A DNA stretch of 45,367 nt from an uncultured Granulicatella sp. GTDB taxonomy: Bacteria > Bacillota > Bacilli > Lactobacillales > Aerococcaceae. Positions within the stretch are counted from its first letter, which is position 1; each line of letters starts with the position of its first letter. A program made the translations under genes and the position numbers. The notes beneath the pieces are model-generated. The model saw only the letters and a list, made by a program, of their open reading frames with translations. It searched no databases and was not told the DNA's origin. Shown here piece after piece: positions 33,268-41,074 of the stretch. The stretch covers positions 1-45,367 of the forward strand of contig NZ_CALHIF010000010.1 in the NCBI RefSeq assembly GCF_938030755.1. Direction: 5' to 3'.

Positions 33268-33953
33268 TGTAAGTATACCTCCCTCATCACATCTACGATA
33301 GACTTCCCTTCTTCTTCACGAACTTGTTCTGGATAAAATTCTTTAACGATTTTTCCTCCGTCTAGTAAGAGTGCCTTGTCTACAATGTACTCAATATCAT
33401 TAATTTCATGTGTTGTAATTAATACGCCTCGTCCGTCTAATAAATCACTCGTAAACACGCGTGCAATCTCTTCACGTGTAAAGACGTCAATTCCGGAGAA
33501 TGGTTCGTCCATCAAAATATAATCCGTGTCTAGTCCCATTCCAAGCAGTAAATTCAACTTGGCTACATTCCCTTTTGAAAGAGACCTCACTTCGTCTTTT
33601 AAGTTTAATCGGAAGAACTTCAATAAATGTTCTTCTTTCGAACGATTCCAGTTTGGATAGAAGGTACGCATAAAATCAATCGCTTCATCTACCGTTTGAT
33701 TTGGGGAGATAATAGAACTATCCGTAATATAGCTGACTTTTTCAGCAAACACCTTACGCACTGGCATATCATCAATCACGATTTGTCCCTTGTCATAAGG
33801 GAGTAAACCTGCAATGGAATTCATAATGGTCGTTTTCCCAATCCCATTCACACCGATAAGCGCTGTGACTTCCCCTTTTTTGGCATTAAACGAAATATCA
33901 TCTAACACTTGTTTTTTTCCAAATTTCTTACTTAAATTTTGTACCGTTAACAT
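33264..33953 (-). CDS. ABC transporter ATP-binding protein
   Basis: The 229-residue ATPase has Walker A GVNGIGKTT, signature LSKGNVAKLNL (a variant of LSGGQ), Walker B YILMDEPFSGIDV and the switch histidine in LITTHEI. ATG follows AAGGAGAG. It lies between gntR (18 bases upstream) and the permease. The LSKGN signature is typical of the YtrB/BcrA-like group. Confidence 0.92.
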   Translation of the reverse strand: MLTVQNLSKKFGKKQVLDDISFNAKKGEVTALIGVNGIGKTTIMNSIAGLLPYDKGQIVIDDMPVRKVFAEKVSYITDSSIISPNQTVDEAIDFMRTFYPNWNRSKEEHLLKFFRLNLKDEVRSLSKGNVAKLNLLLGMGLDTDYILMDEPFSGIDVFTREEIARVFTSDLLDGRGVLITTHEINDIEYIVDKALLLDGGKIVKEFYPEQVREEEGKSIVDVMREVYLQ

Positions 33954-33971
33954 TTAGAACTCTCCTTCCTA

Positions 33972-34325
33972 TCACAATTTTTGGCTAAGATGATCGATAA
34001 TTTCTTTTTGAGAGAGCTTAAGCGGTGCGATGGCATCGACAAAACTCGTAATCGCTTCTTCCAACATTTCTTCTTTCAGCTGTTCGATTCTATCCTCATC
34101 TTCTGTCACTCTACTCATTACATTATTTCCCGTTGTCACAAGACCAATAGCCTCCATTTCATGAAATGCCCTTTGAACCGTATTCGGATTCACTTGCATC
34201 ACCTGAGCCAGTTCTCGTCTACTTGGCATTTCTTGTCCGGGTTTTAGCCGTTTAGATACTATTTCCGCTTTGAAATACGCGACAATTTGCTCGTAAACCG
34301 GACTTCTTTTATCAAATACAATCAT
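33972..34325 (-). CDS. GntR-family regulator (YtrA subfamily)
   Basis: The 117-residue protein has a GntR winged helix (YEQIVAYFKAEIVSKRLKPG, then PSRRELAQVMQVNPNTVQRA) and only a short C-terminal helical tail of about 45 residues, the mark of the YtrA subfamily. It probably represses its own operon: two matching inverted repeats lie 28 to 81 bases upstream. ATG follows GAAAGGAGC. First gene of the operon 34325 to 31272. Confidence 0.9.
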   Translation of the reverse strand: MIVFDKRSPVYEQIVAYFKAEIVSKRLKPGQEMPSRRELAQVMQVNPNTVQRAFHEMEAIGLVTTGNNVMSRVTEDEDRIEQLKEEMLEEAITSFVDAIAPLKLSQKEIIDHLSQKL

Positions 34326-34352
34326 CGGCTGCTCCTTTCTTTCGATTGCATC

Positions 34353-34406
34353 AGTGTATTAATCGAATAATACACTTTCTTTTAACTGTATTATGCGCTT
34401 AGTACA
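34353..34406. promoter_or_regulatory. Two GntR operators upstream of the ABC operon
   Basis: Site 1, AGTGTATTA-atcgaa-TAATACACT (34353-34376), is a perfect 9-bp inverted repeat. Site 2, TGTATTA-tgcgct-TAGTACA (34387-34406), has one mismatch and the same six-base spacer. Centres are 32 bases apart, about three helical turns. Confidence 0.75.
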
Positions 34407-34452
34407 CTCGTTTGTCAATAGCGTTTTCAAAAATATTTTTAGAAAATAAAAA

Positions 34453-34474
34453 AGACGACCCCTTTGAGTCGTCT
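34453..34474 (-). terminator. Terminator of the acyltransferase gene
   Basis: AGACGAC (34453-34459) pairs with GTCGTCT (34468-34474), with a T-run on the minus strand, 7 bases after the stop. Confidence 0.8.
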
Positions 34475-34480
34475 CCATCA

Positions 34481-36361
34481 TTATTGTAATTTCAATTTCA
34501 CGATTTCTTGCAAGATTAAGTTCGCCATCTCGGCTGCTCCAGTATCATTTGGATGAATTTCATCCTCAAAGAGCAACTCTTTCGTACGTCCCCTCGCATA
34601 GGTTCCCCAGTCGATTAAATGCACATTTGGATACCGTTCAGCGGCTGCTTTCAGCTGATCGTTTACTTCTTTAGCCCATTTAATCTCATAGCCTGCCGTT
34701 ACTAAGAAAATGTCACGGTTGCCTGCTGCTTGAATGAGAGAATCGATTTGCGCACTTGCAAAGGCTCCGTTTGAACCGAGTACAAATACGACCGTTTGAG
34801 ATAATCTTCCTTGTTGCACTAGTTTTTGAACGACAGGAGTACTGTAGTACAATTGACGTCCCACTTCACCGTCCACATAAGCATTTGGAAAGACTTCTCT
34901 TAATTTATTGGCGGAAGCTAAGAGAACGGAATCTCCTACAAAGGTGATTGGCGTTTGTCGAACTTGTTGTTCTATATTGGCCTTTACCTCCGAATTTACA
35001 GTTGTGACAGCTTCCGTAGTAGGTTCCACGGTTGTTTCTTGAAGCAGTTCCTGATTTTTGCGAATCTTTTCTTCAACTTCATGAACCACACTGGTTTGGT
35101 CTTTTTCCTGAGCAAATCCAATTCCTGCTAAGCCAGCAAAGACCAGATACACTAATGAAAAAGCAATTCCGAAGTGTTTCAACCCTTTTGGAAGGTTGGA
35201 TTTCATATACGCCGTTAACTGATACGGACTATGTGCTTGTCCAATCGGAAGTGGAATCCGTTCTTTTTCAAATAATTGATAAGTGATTTCAGCTAGTACA
35301 ATTATCGTAATCCATTGAATCAAAACATTCAACCAGTAATCTTCAACCCCCCGTAAAAAGGATGGCAAGATTAAGTGAATCGGATAAAACCATAAGTAAT
35401 AAGAGAAACTTCTTTTTCCAAAGAAAGTAAAGCCTTTAAAACTGATGATATAGTGAAACCATACGCCTTCACGAATGGCAAAGGAAACCAGTAGTGTCAT
35501 GACAATGGAAGATACTAGCATAATCATGTAATACACTTCCGCTTGCATCCCATTGAAGGTCACAAGCATCCAAATGAGTGCTCCCATACCAATGATGCTG
35601 CCAATATTCAAGTTCCCCTTATTCGAATGGTCTTCTGGGATTAAGAGTTGCCCTTCATGAATATAGCTTAGTAAAGCGCCTAAAGTGAATGAGAACAGTC
35701 GAGTTGACACAAGATAGTACACATGCGATGGATCTTGTTCCCACCAATATAAAGCTACCATCCCCACTGCTGATGCAATCGTTAGAAATGCTAACAGTGC
35801 GAACTCTTGCATTCGCAGAAAGTTCATCTTCTTCATCAGTCTTCTCAGCAAGAATCCAACAATTAATAATTGGACATATAACGAAACGTACCAAAGATGG
35901 ACAAAAGGACTTGGATTAGCGGACTGCACAAAATACGATTGTTGACTAAAAATCTGATAATCGTTATTGACAAAGAACAGTGCAGATAGCGCCATTCCTC
36001 TAATATTGGATAACATTTGTGGTGCGATTAAAAAGAGGAGTGCTACGGTCGTGATAATCATAAAGAGCATCGGGAAAAACATTCTTTTTAGACTCTTCCA
36101 TGAGAATCTCTCTTGGTAATTTTCAGCAAAGGTCTTCTTATTCTGTCTAAAGGTTAAATAACCCCCAACTACAAGAAAACCATTTACCGCCAAAAAGCCC
36201 CCAGGCAATAAATGTTGAAAATAGTAATATAAAATAATTGCAAGTATAAAAAAACCTTTCAAGCCATCTAAAGCTGCACTCCTCTTCCGTTTTTGTTTTT
36301 CAGGAGGATGCGGATGCGCATTTGACTTAGAAAGTCCCGTTTGATAATTTGAAGTCTCCAT
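34481..36361 (-). CDS. OatA-like surface acyltransferase
   Basis: ATG 36361 behind TGGAGA gives 626 residues. Residues about 35-400 are an Acyltransferase_3 domain with roughly ten membrane segments, starting AALDGLKGFFILAIILYY. The C-terminal part after a linker rich in Thr, Val and Glu is an extracellular SGNH esterase domain with FVGDSVLLAS (Ser nucleophile) and DEIHPNDTGA (Asp and His). This is the architecture of OatA, which O-acetylates peptidoglycan muramic acid and so confers lysozyme resistance; teichoic-acid or other glycan acylation is the alternative. Its first transmembrane region keeps no histidine in the usual RG-x10-H spot (FQHLLPGG follows instead). Confidence 0.88.
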   Translation of the reverse strand: METSNYQTGLSKSNAHPHPPEKQKRKRSAALDGLKGFFILAIILYYYFQHLLPGGFLAVNGFLVVGGYLTFRQNKKTFAENYQERFSWKSLKRMFFPMLFMIITTVALLFLIAPQMLSNIRGMALSALFFVNNDYQIFSQQSYFVQSANPSPFVHLWYVSLYVQLLIVGFLLRRLMKKMNFLRMQEFALLAFLTIASAVGMVALYWWEQDPSHVYYLVSTRLFSFTLGALLSYIHEGQLLIPEDHSNKGNLNIGSIIGMGALIWMLVTFNGMQAEVYYMIMLVSSIVMTLLVSFAIREGVWFHYIISFKGFTFFGKRSFSYYLWFYPIHLILPSFLRGVEDYWLNVLIQWITIIVLAEITYQLFEKERIPLPIGQAHSPYQLTAYMKSNLPKGLKHFGIAFSLVYLVFAGLAGIGFAQEKDQTSVVHEVEEKIRKNQELLQETTVEPTTEAVTTVNSEVKANIEQQVRQTPITFVGDSVLLASANKLREVFPNAYVDGEVGRQLYYSTPVVQKLVQQGRLSQTVVFVLGSNGAFASAQIDSLIQAAGNRDIFLVTAGYEIKWAKEVNDQLKAAAERYPNVHLIDWGTYARGRTKELLFEDEIHPNDTGAAEMANLILQEIVKLKLQ

Positions 36362-36512
36362 TGAAATTCTCCATTCATTATGTTCGTCATCATTATATCT
36401 CAAAACCGCTACATTTGGATACTATAAACTTTACATTTTTATTACTTTTGAGAAAATCATTTCCAATTGTTTCCGTGGGAAAAACAGAGTTCAAATTTGT
36501 CTCTAAAATCAA

Positions 36513-36540
36513 AAAAACTAGGAAAAAATGCCTAGTTTTT
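36513..36540. terminator. Bidirectional terminator after the flavoreductase operon
   Basis: AAAAACTAGG (36513-36522) pairs with CCTAGTTTTT (36531-36540) around an 8-base loop. It is 64 bases after the minus-strand flavoreductase gene. Confidence 0.7.
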
Positions 36541-36603
36541 TCATTTATAATAAAATATGTCACTCTAAAATCAAGATGTAATTTAACCCAATGGAGATAG
36601 CTG

Positions 36604-37410
36604 CTATTTCAACCCTTTAAAAGCATCTACTTTAATCTTCTTGCTATCAATCCCTTTTTCTTCAAGGAACTTCTTCATCATTTCCACATCATCAGGTTGA
36701 CCAGATAAGAGATATGTGGCCTTATTTCCATACTTTTCTGCTGCATTTTTAAGGCTGTCTTGACTTTTAGAAAAGCTAGAAGTTGTTTCATAGGTCAAAT
36801 TTGTTTCTTTTTTTGATAAATTTGCTATTTCTTCATTAAAAATAAGAACCCCTTTATCCAAGTGACTGATAATAATATCCCGTTTTCCAGCCCACTCTTT
36901 GATAATTGGCCGTATTGCTGCAATGCCAACGTCAGAAGCAAAAATAACAAGTGGTTCTTTGCCATCTGAAACAGATAAATTAGAGTAAAGCCAGCTCATC
37001 TCGAGTTTACTTCCTGCTTGCAAATTAGTCAATGTTTTTTTATAGAAACTACCACTATTGTGTGTCAAAATGAATATTTCATTCTCATTAGGGTTAGAAG
37101 CTATTGTCAGCCAGCCACTATTTTGTTTGTTTTTATCATTGCTCATTGAAGCACTGGATATTACGTCGGTAGTTTCTTGAGCGTTCTCCTTAACATCATG
37201 TAATGTAAATTGAGCATAAGATCCAGCTTCCCATGTCACATTGTCAGGTTTCGTCAAACGTATTAAGTAAAGGTCGTCATTGAAATTTTCAATGGATTTA
37301 ACCGACAAAGTTTGATTCCGTCCAAGATAGGTAATCGCACCCCAAGTAATAAGGCACAGTGCCACCAGAATAGATATAATAATTATCACCATTTTTTTAC
37401 CTCTTTTCAT
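36604..37410 (-). CDS. Membrane-anchored ferredoxin-reductase-like flavoprotein
   Basis: ATG 37410 is preceded by GAGGG, giving 268 residues. MKRGKKM plus one hydrophobic segment (about 7-29) predicts N-inside, C-outside insertion. The rest is an FNR module: a FAD-binding barrel with WLTIASNPNENEIFILTHNS (the RxYS/HPFTIAS-type site, with the Arg or His replaced by Gly) and GSF, then a nucleotide-binding half with LVIFASDVGIAAIRPIIKE and the C-terminal LLSGQPDDVEMMKKFLEEKG. The extracytoplasmic placement would be unusual for an NAD(P)H enzyme. It follows a small membrane protein by 8 bases and is probably controlled by the upstream TetR. Confidence 0.75.
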   Translation of the reverse strand: MKRGKKMVIIIISILVALCLITWGAITYLGRNQTLSVKSIENFNDDLYLIRLTKPDNVTWEAGSYAQFTLHDVKENAQETTDVISSASMSNDKNKQNSGWLTIASNPNENEIFILTHNSGSFYKKTLTNLQAGSKLEMSWLYSNLSVSDGKEPLVIFASDVGIAAIRPIIKEWAGKRDIIISHLDKGVLIFNEEIANLSKKETNLTYETTSSFSKSQDSLKNAAEKYGNKATYLLSGQPDDVEMMKKFLEEKGIDSKKIKVDAFKGLK

Positions 37411-37418
37411 TATTTCCC

Positions 37419-37742
37419 TCATTTCCAAAATTTAAAAGATACCCAAAAAGCCAGTGCGATAGTAGGAATAAAACCAATCACTTTGATAACAAAATCGGTA
37501 TCCGGCAAGCTGTATATATAAATCATGATAGTCACTGCTGCCAACCAAATGCCTGCAATTTGTAAAATAGCAGGTAATCCGGTAATCATACATAACCCTA
37601 TCGCTAACAAAATTATGCCTCCAGTAGCAAAGCTCATGAAATCAGGGCTGGATAAATCAATTGACTGTAGCATAGCTCCCAATATAATGACCAAAATACC
37701 AATAACGGCGACAGAAATTCCTGCAATACTCCATTCATTCAT
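37419..37742 (-). CDS. Small four-helix membrane protein
   Basis: The 107-residue protein has about four hydrophobic segments (7-26, 39-57, 59-78, 86-104) and no soluble domain. ATG follows GAGGTAAAAAA. I do not recognise a family. It is the first gene of a two-gene operon with the membrane-anchored flavoreductase, and may be its membrane partner, for example a quinone- or electron-passing subunit, though no heme-ligand histidines are present. Confidence 0.7.
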   Translation of the reverse strand: MNEWSIAGISVAVIGILVIILGAMLQSIDLSSPDFMSFATGGIILLAIGLCMITGLPAILQIAGIWLAAVTIMIYIYSLPDTDFVIKVIGFIPTIALAFWVSFKFWK

Positions 37743-37787
37743 TTTTTTACCTCGTGTTTGTTCATAATAATATCTCTTTTATATTCT

Positions 37788-37814
37788 TGAATGAATAAAT
37801 TTTAAATTCATTCA
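37788..37814. promoter_or_regulatory. TetR operator in front of the flavoreductase operon
   Basis: TGAATGAAT (37788-37796) and ATTCATTCA (37806-37814) are separated by nine bases, 46 bases before the start of the 107-residue protein. The half-sites and total length of 27 match the site in front of the TetR gene exactly. Confidence 0.75.
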
Positions 37815-37845
37815 TTTTCTCTTAAAAAATAAAGAAATCAATTCT

Positions 37846-38412
37846 TTATTTTTTTAAAATGCCCTTTACAAAATAAGTTGCAAGTATTTCAACTGTTTTA
37901 CTGACACCCGGAAAATCATTTTCTGTAATGTGCATATCCATATAGTAAAACAGATTGTAAACTTGTAAGATTTCTTGAATTCTTTCTTGTGAATATCCTT
38001 CATTCTCGATTCGATTGGTAAATGTCTCCTCTAAAAACTGATGAAATGAATTTGAAATTTTGCCTTCTTCCGAAGAATAATAATGATGCAACTCATTAGA
38101 AATCATAGGATTGTACCATTCCGAAAGAATTTTATTGGAAGAAATATAACTTCGTGACGTTCTAAAAATCTGACTGACAAGTTCGACCATATCCATTTCC
38201 CAATCAATTTCGTTTATCATTGCTTGACGTACACGATTATTCTCATCTACATAAACATCTAAAAAAATAGCTTCTTTACTGTCATAATAGTTATAGAAAG
38301 AACCGACTGCCACACCAGCTTGTTTGGCAATTTCTGAAATTCCTGTTGTCTTATAGCCTGTTTTAGAGAAGATATCATGGGCAGCTGCCTTTAAAGCCTG
38401 TTTTTTATCCAA
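37846..38412 (-). CDS. TetR-family transcriptional regulator
   Basis: The in-frame ATG at 38433 lies inside a palindromic operator and lacks a binding site, so I prefer TTG 38412, about ten bases after AAAGGAG, giving 188 residues. The N-terminal domain is a standard TetR helix-turn-helix (AHDIFSKTGYKTTGISEIAK, then VAVGSFYNYYDSKEAIF). The C-terminal ligand domain is not assignable. It lies 104 bases upstream of the flavoreductase operon in the same orientation, with matching operators before both, so it most likely represses itself and that operon. Confidence 0.88.
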   Translation of the reverse strand: MDKKQALKAAAHDIFSKTGYKTTGISEIAKQAGVAVGSFYNYYDSKEAIFLDVYVDENNRVRQAMINEIDWEMDMVELVSQIFRTSRSYISSNKILSEWYNPMISNELHHYYSSEEGKISNSFHQFLEETFTNRIENEGYSQERIQEILQVYNLFYYMDMHITENDFPGVSKTVEILATYFVKGILKK

Positions 38413-38430
38413 TTTAACAGATCTCCTTTC

Positions 38431-38467
38431 CATTGTGAATGAATATTTTTTTTATTCATTCACAATG
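38431..38467. promoter_or_regulatory. TetR autoregulatory operator
   Basis: CATTGTGAATGAATA (38431-38445) and TATTCATTCACAATG (38453-38467) are perfect 15-bp arms around seven T residues. The core TGAATGAAT-N9-ATTCATTCA (38436-38462) recurs at 37788-37814. Confidence 0.85.
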
Positions 38468-39171
38468 TATCATATTGCATGTTGCCTGTCAACATAATAA
38501 GAAAATAAAAGACTTTAAATTAGCAAGCACCTCACTTTGCAGTCTTACAATTTTCCCTCATTCTTTCCAAGCGTCAAATCAAACTACGATCCCTGAATTG
38601 CATGAGTCTGTGTGCCAAGATATTAGAAAGTTCCACGCTTTTCTTACTGTCCTTTAATACTTTATATTCCTTCTAATTTTTCATTTTCCTGTTCTATAAA
38701 CATCAGTCATACAGTTTTCAAATTGCAGTGTATGTTCTCTACCATCTTTGGGAAAAGTGAATTTTCGTTTTTATAGAAATTTAGAAATAAGTGGAACAGC
38801 AAGCATAGGAAAGGGTTCTTACCTTTGTGTGTTTTCCTGCATACAATTTCAAGAATCAGGTCAAGAATTTCATCAATACGATTATGGTCAAGTCCTGATT
38901 GGCTTCTACTTCGTAACATAAGCATGAAAAAAGCGGTGTTCTTATACTTCCTTTAACAGAAGCGAAAGAGCACCACTTTTACGATTCCCTATTTAATTTT
39001 GATTCCCACAACATGCCTTTTATGTCTGTGATAAAGTACTTCTATCTGAAGAGTTTTTACAGCATATCAAGGCTTTTTTCTCAAAAGTAGTAAATTCAAT
39101 CCACTCTCTTGTAAATATTCTCTTATTTCAAGGGATTTGAGGGTTAATTATTAAAGTTTGCATTTAAACTC
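38468..39171. other. Gene-poor spacer with a possible replication-protein remnant
   Basis: No intact gene is visible. On the minus strand around 38817-38925 a short frame reads SQSGLDHNRIDEILDLILE and IVCRK, which resembles the C-terminal DUF6017 region of replication initiator proteins from integrative elements. The frame is interrupted on both sides. An inverted repeat or IS end is not evident. The stretch looks like the scar of an old insertion. Confidence 0.35.
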
Positions 39172-40443
39172 TTAATGTTCTGAAGCACCGCTTGTTGCGT
39201 CTACTGCTTGTGCTTGAGCTGGAGCTGAATGCCCGCTATCTGAAGCGCCACTTGTCGCATCTGCTGCAGGAGCAGGAGCTGAGTGTCCGCTATTTGAAGC
39301 GCCGCTTGTTGCGTCAGCTACAGGAGCTGCCCCATTTGCGCTTACTAAACGTTGGCCAGTTGTTTGTAAGTACCAATCTAACCATGGTTTGAAGTCAAAT
39401 ACGATTTCGTTAATTCCAGCATAAGAACCATCAGGATAGTACATCGCTTGATAGTTGTGTACATTGATGATTTCTGGTGGAGTGTTTGGAACGATTGTAC
39501 GGAAGTAATCCACGTTTCCTGCACGTAAGTTCGCAATGAGGTATTCCACATTTTTGAATGTACGTGGTGGGTGAACAGTTCCTAAACGGTTACCAGATTG
39601 AGATGGCACACGTGGAGCCAACATTTTGTTTGCTGGTTTGTTGAAGTTATAGTACAAGAATTGGTTGTTGTCATCGGCATATGTTACTTCAAATGGTAAA
39701 GCTTTTAAGAACATATCGATTTGGTCAACCGTTAATAAACCGTGGTCTAGGCGAACATAGTCGTTTCCTTGAGCAGCACCAACGATTTCACTTGCTTTTT
39801 CAACCCATTCTGGATCATCTGGATCTACCCCTTGAACAGTTGTAGAAATTGGGTTTGTGCAGTGTAAATCTTCTGGCGGTGTTGGTAATGGTTTACGTAA
39901 CACTTTTACAACCTCCACATATTTCACGAAGTTTTCTAAGCATGAACGTAAGAAAGCTACAGTTCCTTCGCTCTTAATATTTCCTTCTTCGTCAAATGCT
40001 TCTTTTGCTTTTCCTAATAAGAATTCGTTCCCTGGTAGTACATACGCATTTACCCCTGGAGCATCCAAGATTTTACGTAAATGCACTTGCGCACGTGAAG
40101 TACCTTGGTCATAGTGAGAAGCTCCCATGATCATAACTGGTTTGTTTTCGAATGGGTGTAAATTGAATGACATCCATTCTAATGTGCTCTTCAATGCAGC
40201 TGTAATTGTGTGGTTGTGTTCCGGTGTTGCGATAATCACACCATCTGCACGAATTAATTTGTTGTACATGTATTGTACTGGGAAGCTCTTAGATTGATCT
40301 TCGTCTTGATTGAACATTGGAATATCTTTAATTTCTAAGATTTCAAACTCGAATAAGTCACTGAATTTCTTTTCGATAAATTGTAATAATAAACGGTTAT
40401 GCGAAAATTCCGCATTTGATCCTACGATACCAATAATTTTCAT
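39172..40443 (-). CDS. NAD(P)H:FMN reductase-PAS fusion with triple flavinylation tail
   Basis: This 423-residue protein has three parts. Residues 1-185 form a flavodoxin-like NADPH-dependent FMN reductase (MKIIGIVGSNAEFSHNRLLL; IATPEHNHTITAALKSTLEW; MGASHYDQGTSRAQ). Residues about 228-365 resemble the PAS domain of DUF438 proteins (LLTVDQIDMFLKALPFEVTY, HPPRTFKNVEYLI). The tail 370-423 is Ala/Ser/Pro-rich and repeats DATSGAS at 377-383, 395-401 and 415-421. DATSGAS fits the ApbE target motif Dxx(S/T)GA(T/S), so Ser383, Ser401 and Ser421 could each carry covalent FMN. No signal peptide; apbE is two genes upstream. Last gene of the operon, 16 bases after the other reductase. Confidence 0.85.
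   Translation of the reverse strand: MKIIGIVGSNAEFSHNRLLLQFIEKKFSDLFEFEILEIKDIPMFNQDEDQSKSFPVQYMYNKLIRADGVIIATPEHNHTITAALKSTLEWMSFNLHPFENKPVMIMGASHYDQGTSRAQVHLRKILDAPGVNAYVLPGNEFLLGKAKEAFDEEGNIKSEGTVAFLRSCLENFVKYVEVVKVLRKPLPTPPEDLHCTNPISTTVQGVDPDDPEWVEKASEIVGAAQGNDYVRLDHGLLTVDQIDMFLKALPFEVTYADDNNQFLYYNFNKPANKMLAPRVPSQSGNRLGTVHPPRTFKNVEYLIANLRAGNVDYFRTIVPNTPPEIINVHNYQAMYYPDGSYAGINEIVFDFKPWLDWYLQTTGQRLVSANGAAPVADATSGASNSGHSAPAPAADATSGASDSGHSAPAQAQAVDATSGASEH
39181..39315 (-). repeat. Three tandem DATSGAS-coding units
   Basis: The motif is coded at 39295-39315, 39241-39261 and 39181-39201, with linkers containing SGHSAP. The units are 54 and 60 bases apart. The codons differ between copies (GGC/GGT, AGC/AGT, GAC/GAT), so the repeat is kept at the protein level rather than being a fresh duplication. 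Confidence 0.9.
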
Positions 40444-40459
40444 TTTCTACTGTCACTCC

Positions 40460-41074
40460 TTATTTTTTAGAACTGTCCCATGAGAAGTTTTTCGCTTCTT
40501 TTTCACGAGCTTCGTTTGCACGAACTAATTGTCCTGTAATTTCAATGAATAATAAGTAATCTGCGAAAATCTTTTCTAATTTTTCAACAGTTGCTGCATC
40601 TTTTAAGTTGCCTTCTTCGTCGAATGCTTGTAGGGCGTGACCTAATAAGAATTCATCACTTGGTAAAACGCGTGCTTTAATTTCTGGTGCGTCTAAGATT
40701 TGACGTAATTGACTTTGTGCACGTGAAGAACCTAATGTTCCGTAAGATGCTCCTGTAATCATGACAGGTTTGTTTAATAATGGGTAGATACCATAAGATA
40801 ACCATGCTAAAGCGTTCATTAATACAGCTGGACATGAGTGGTCATATTCTGGTGTACTAATGATTACTCCGTCCGCTGCAGCGATTTTATCTGCAATTTC
40901 TTGTGCTTCTTGAGGCACTACTTTAGGAGTTGGTTTGTTGAACATTGGTAAGTCTTTAATTTCGACTAGTTCAATTTCCGCCTGTTCTGAAAAATGTTTT
41001 TGAATGTATTGTAATAGTTGACGGTTTGTTGATTTTTTAGAGTTTGTTCCGACTAAACCGATTAATTTAACCAT
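40460..41074 (-). CDS. NADPH-dependent FMN reductase
   Basis: ATG 41074 behind AAAGGAAG gives 204 residues. It is a flavodoxin-like reductase: VKLIGLVGTNSKKSTNRQLL at the phosphate loop, ISTPEYDHSCPAVLMNALAW and MITGASYGTLGSSRAQSQL around the isoalloxazine and nicotinamide site. It is clearly paralogous to the first domain of the downstream fusion protein, sharing EIKD-PMFN and the ILDAP-V-LP-EFLLG block. The start codon overlaps the apbE stop by 8 bases, so translation is coupled. It probably supplies reduced FMN or passes electrons to the flavinylated partner. Confidence 0.92.
   Translation of the reverse strand: MVKLIGLVGTNSKKSTNRQLLQYIQKHFSEQAEIELVEIKDLPMFNKPTPKVVPQEAQEIADKIAAADGVIISTPEYDHSCPAVLMNALAWLSYGIYPLLNKPVMITGASYGTLGSSRAQSQLRQILDAPEIKARVLPSDEFLLGHALQAFDEEGNLKDAATVEKLEKIFADYLLFIEITGQLVRANEAREKEAKNFSWDSSKK

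Noticed and set aside
38439..38657. 72-codon plus-strand frame after the TetR operator
   Set aside because: It starts within the operator, has no ribosome binding site and no recognisable content.
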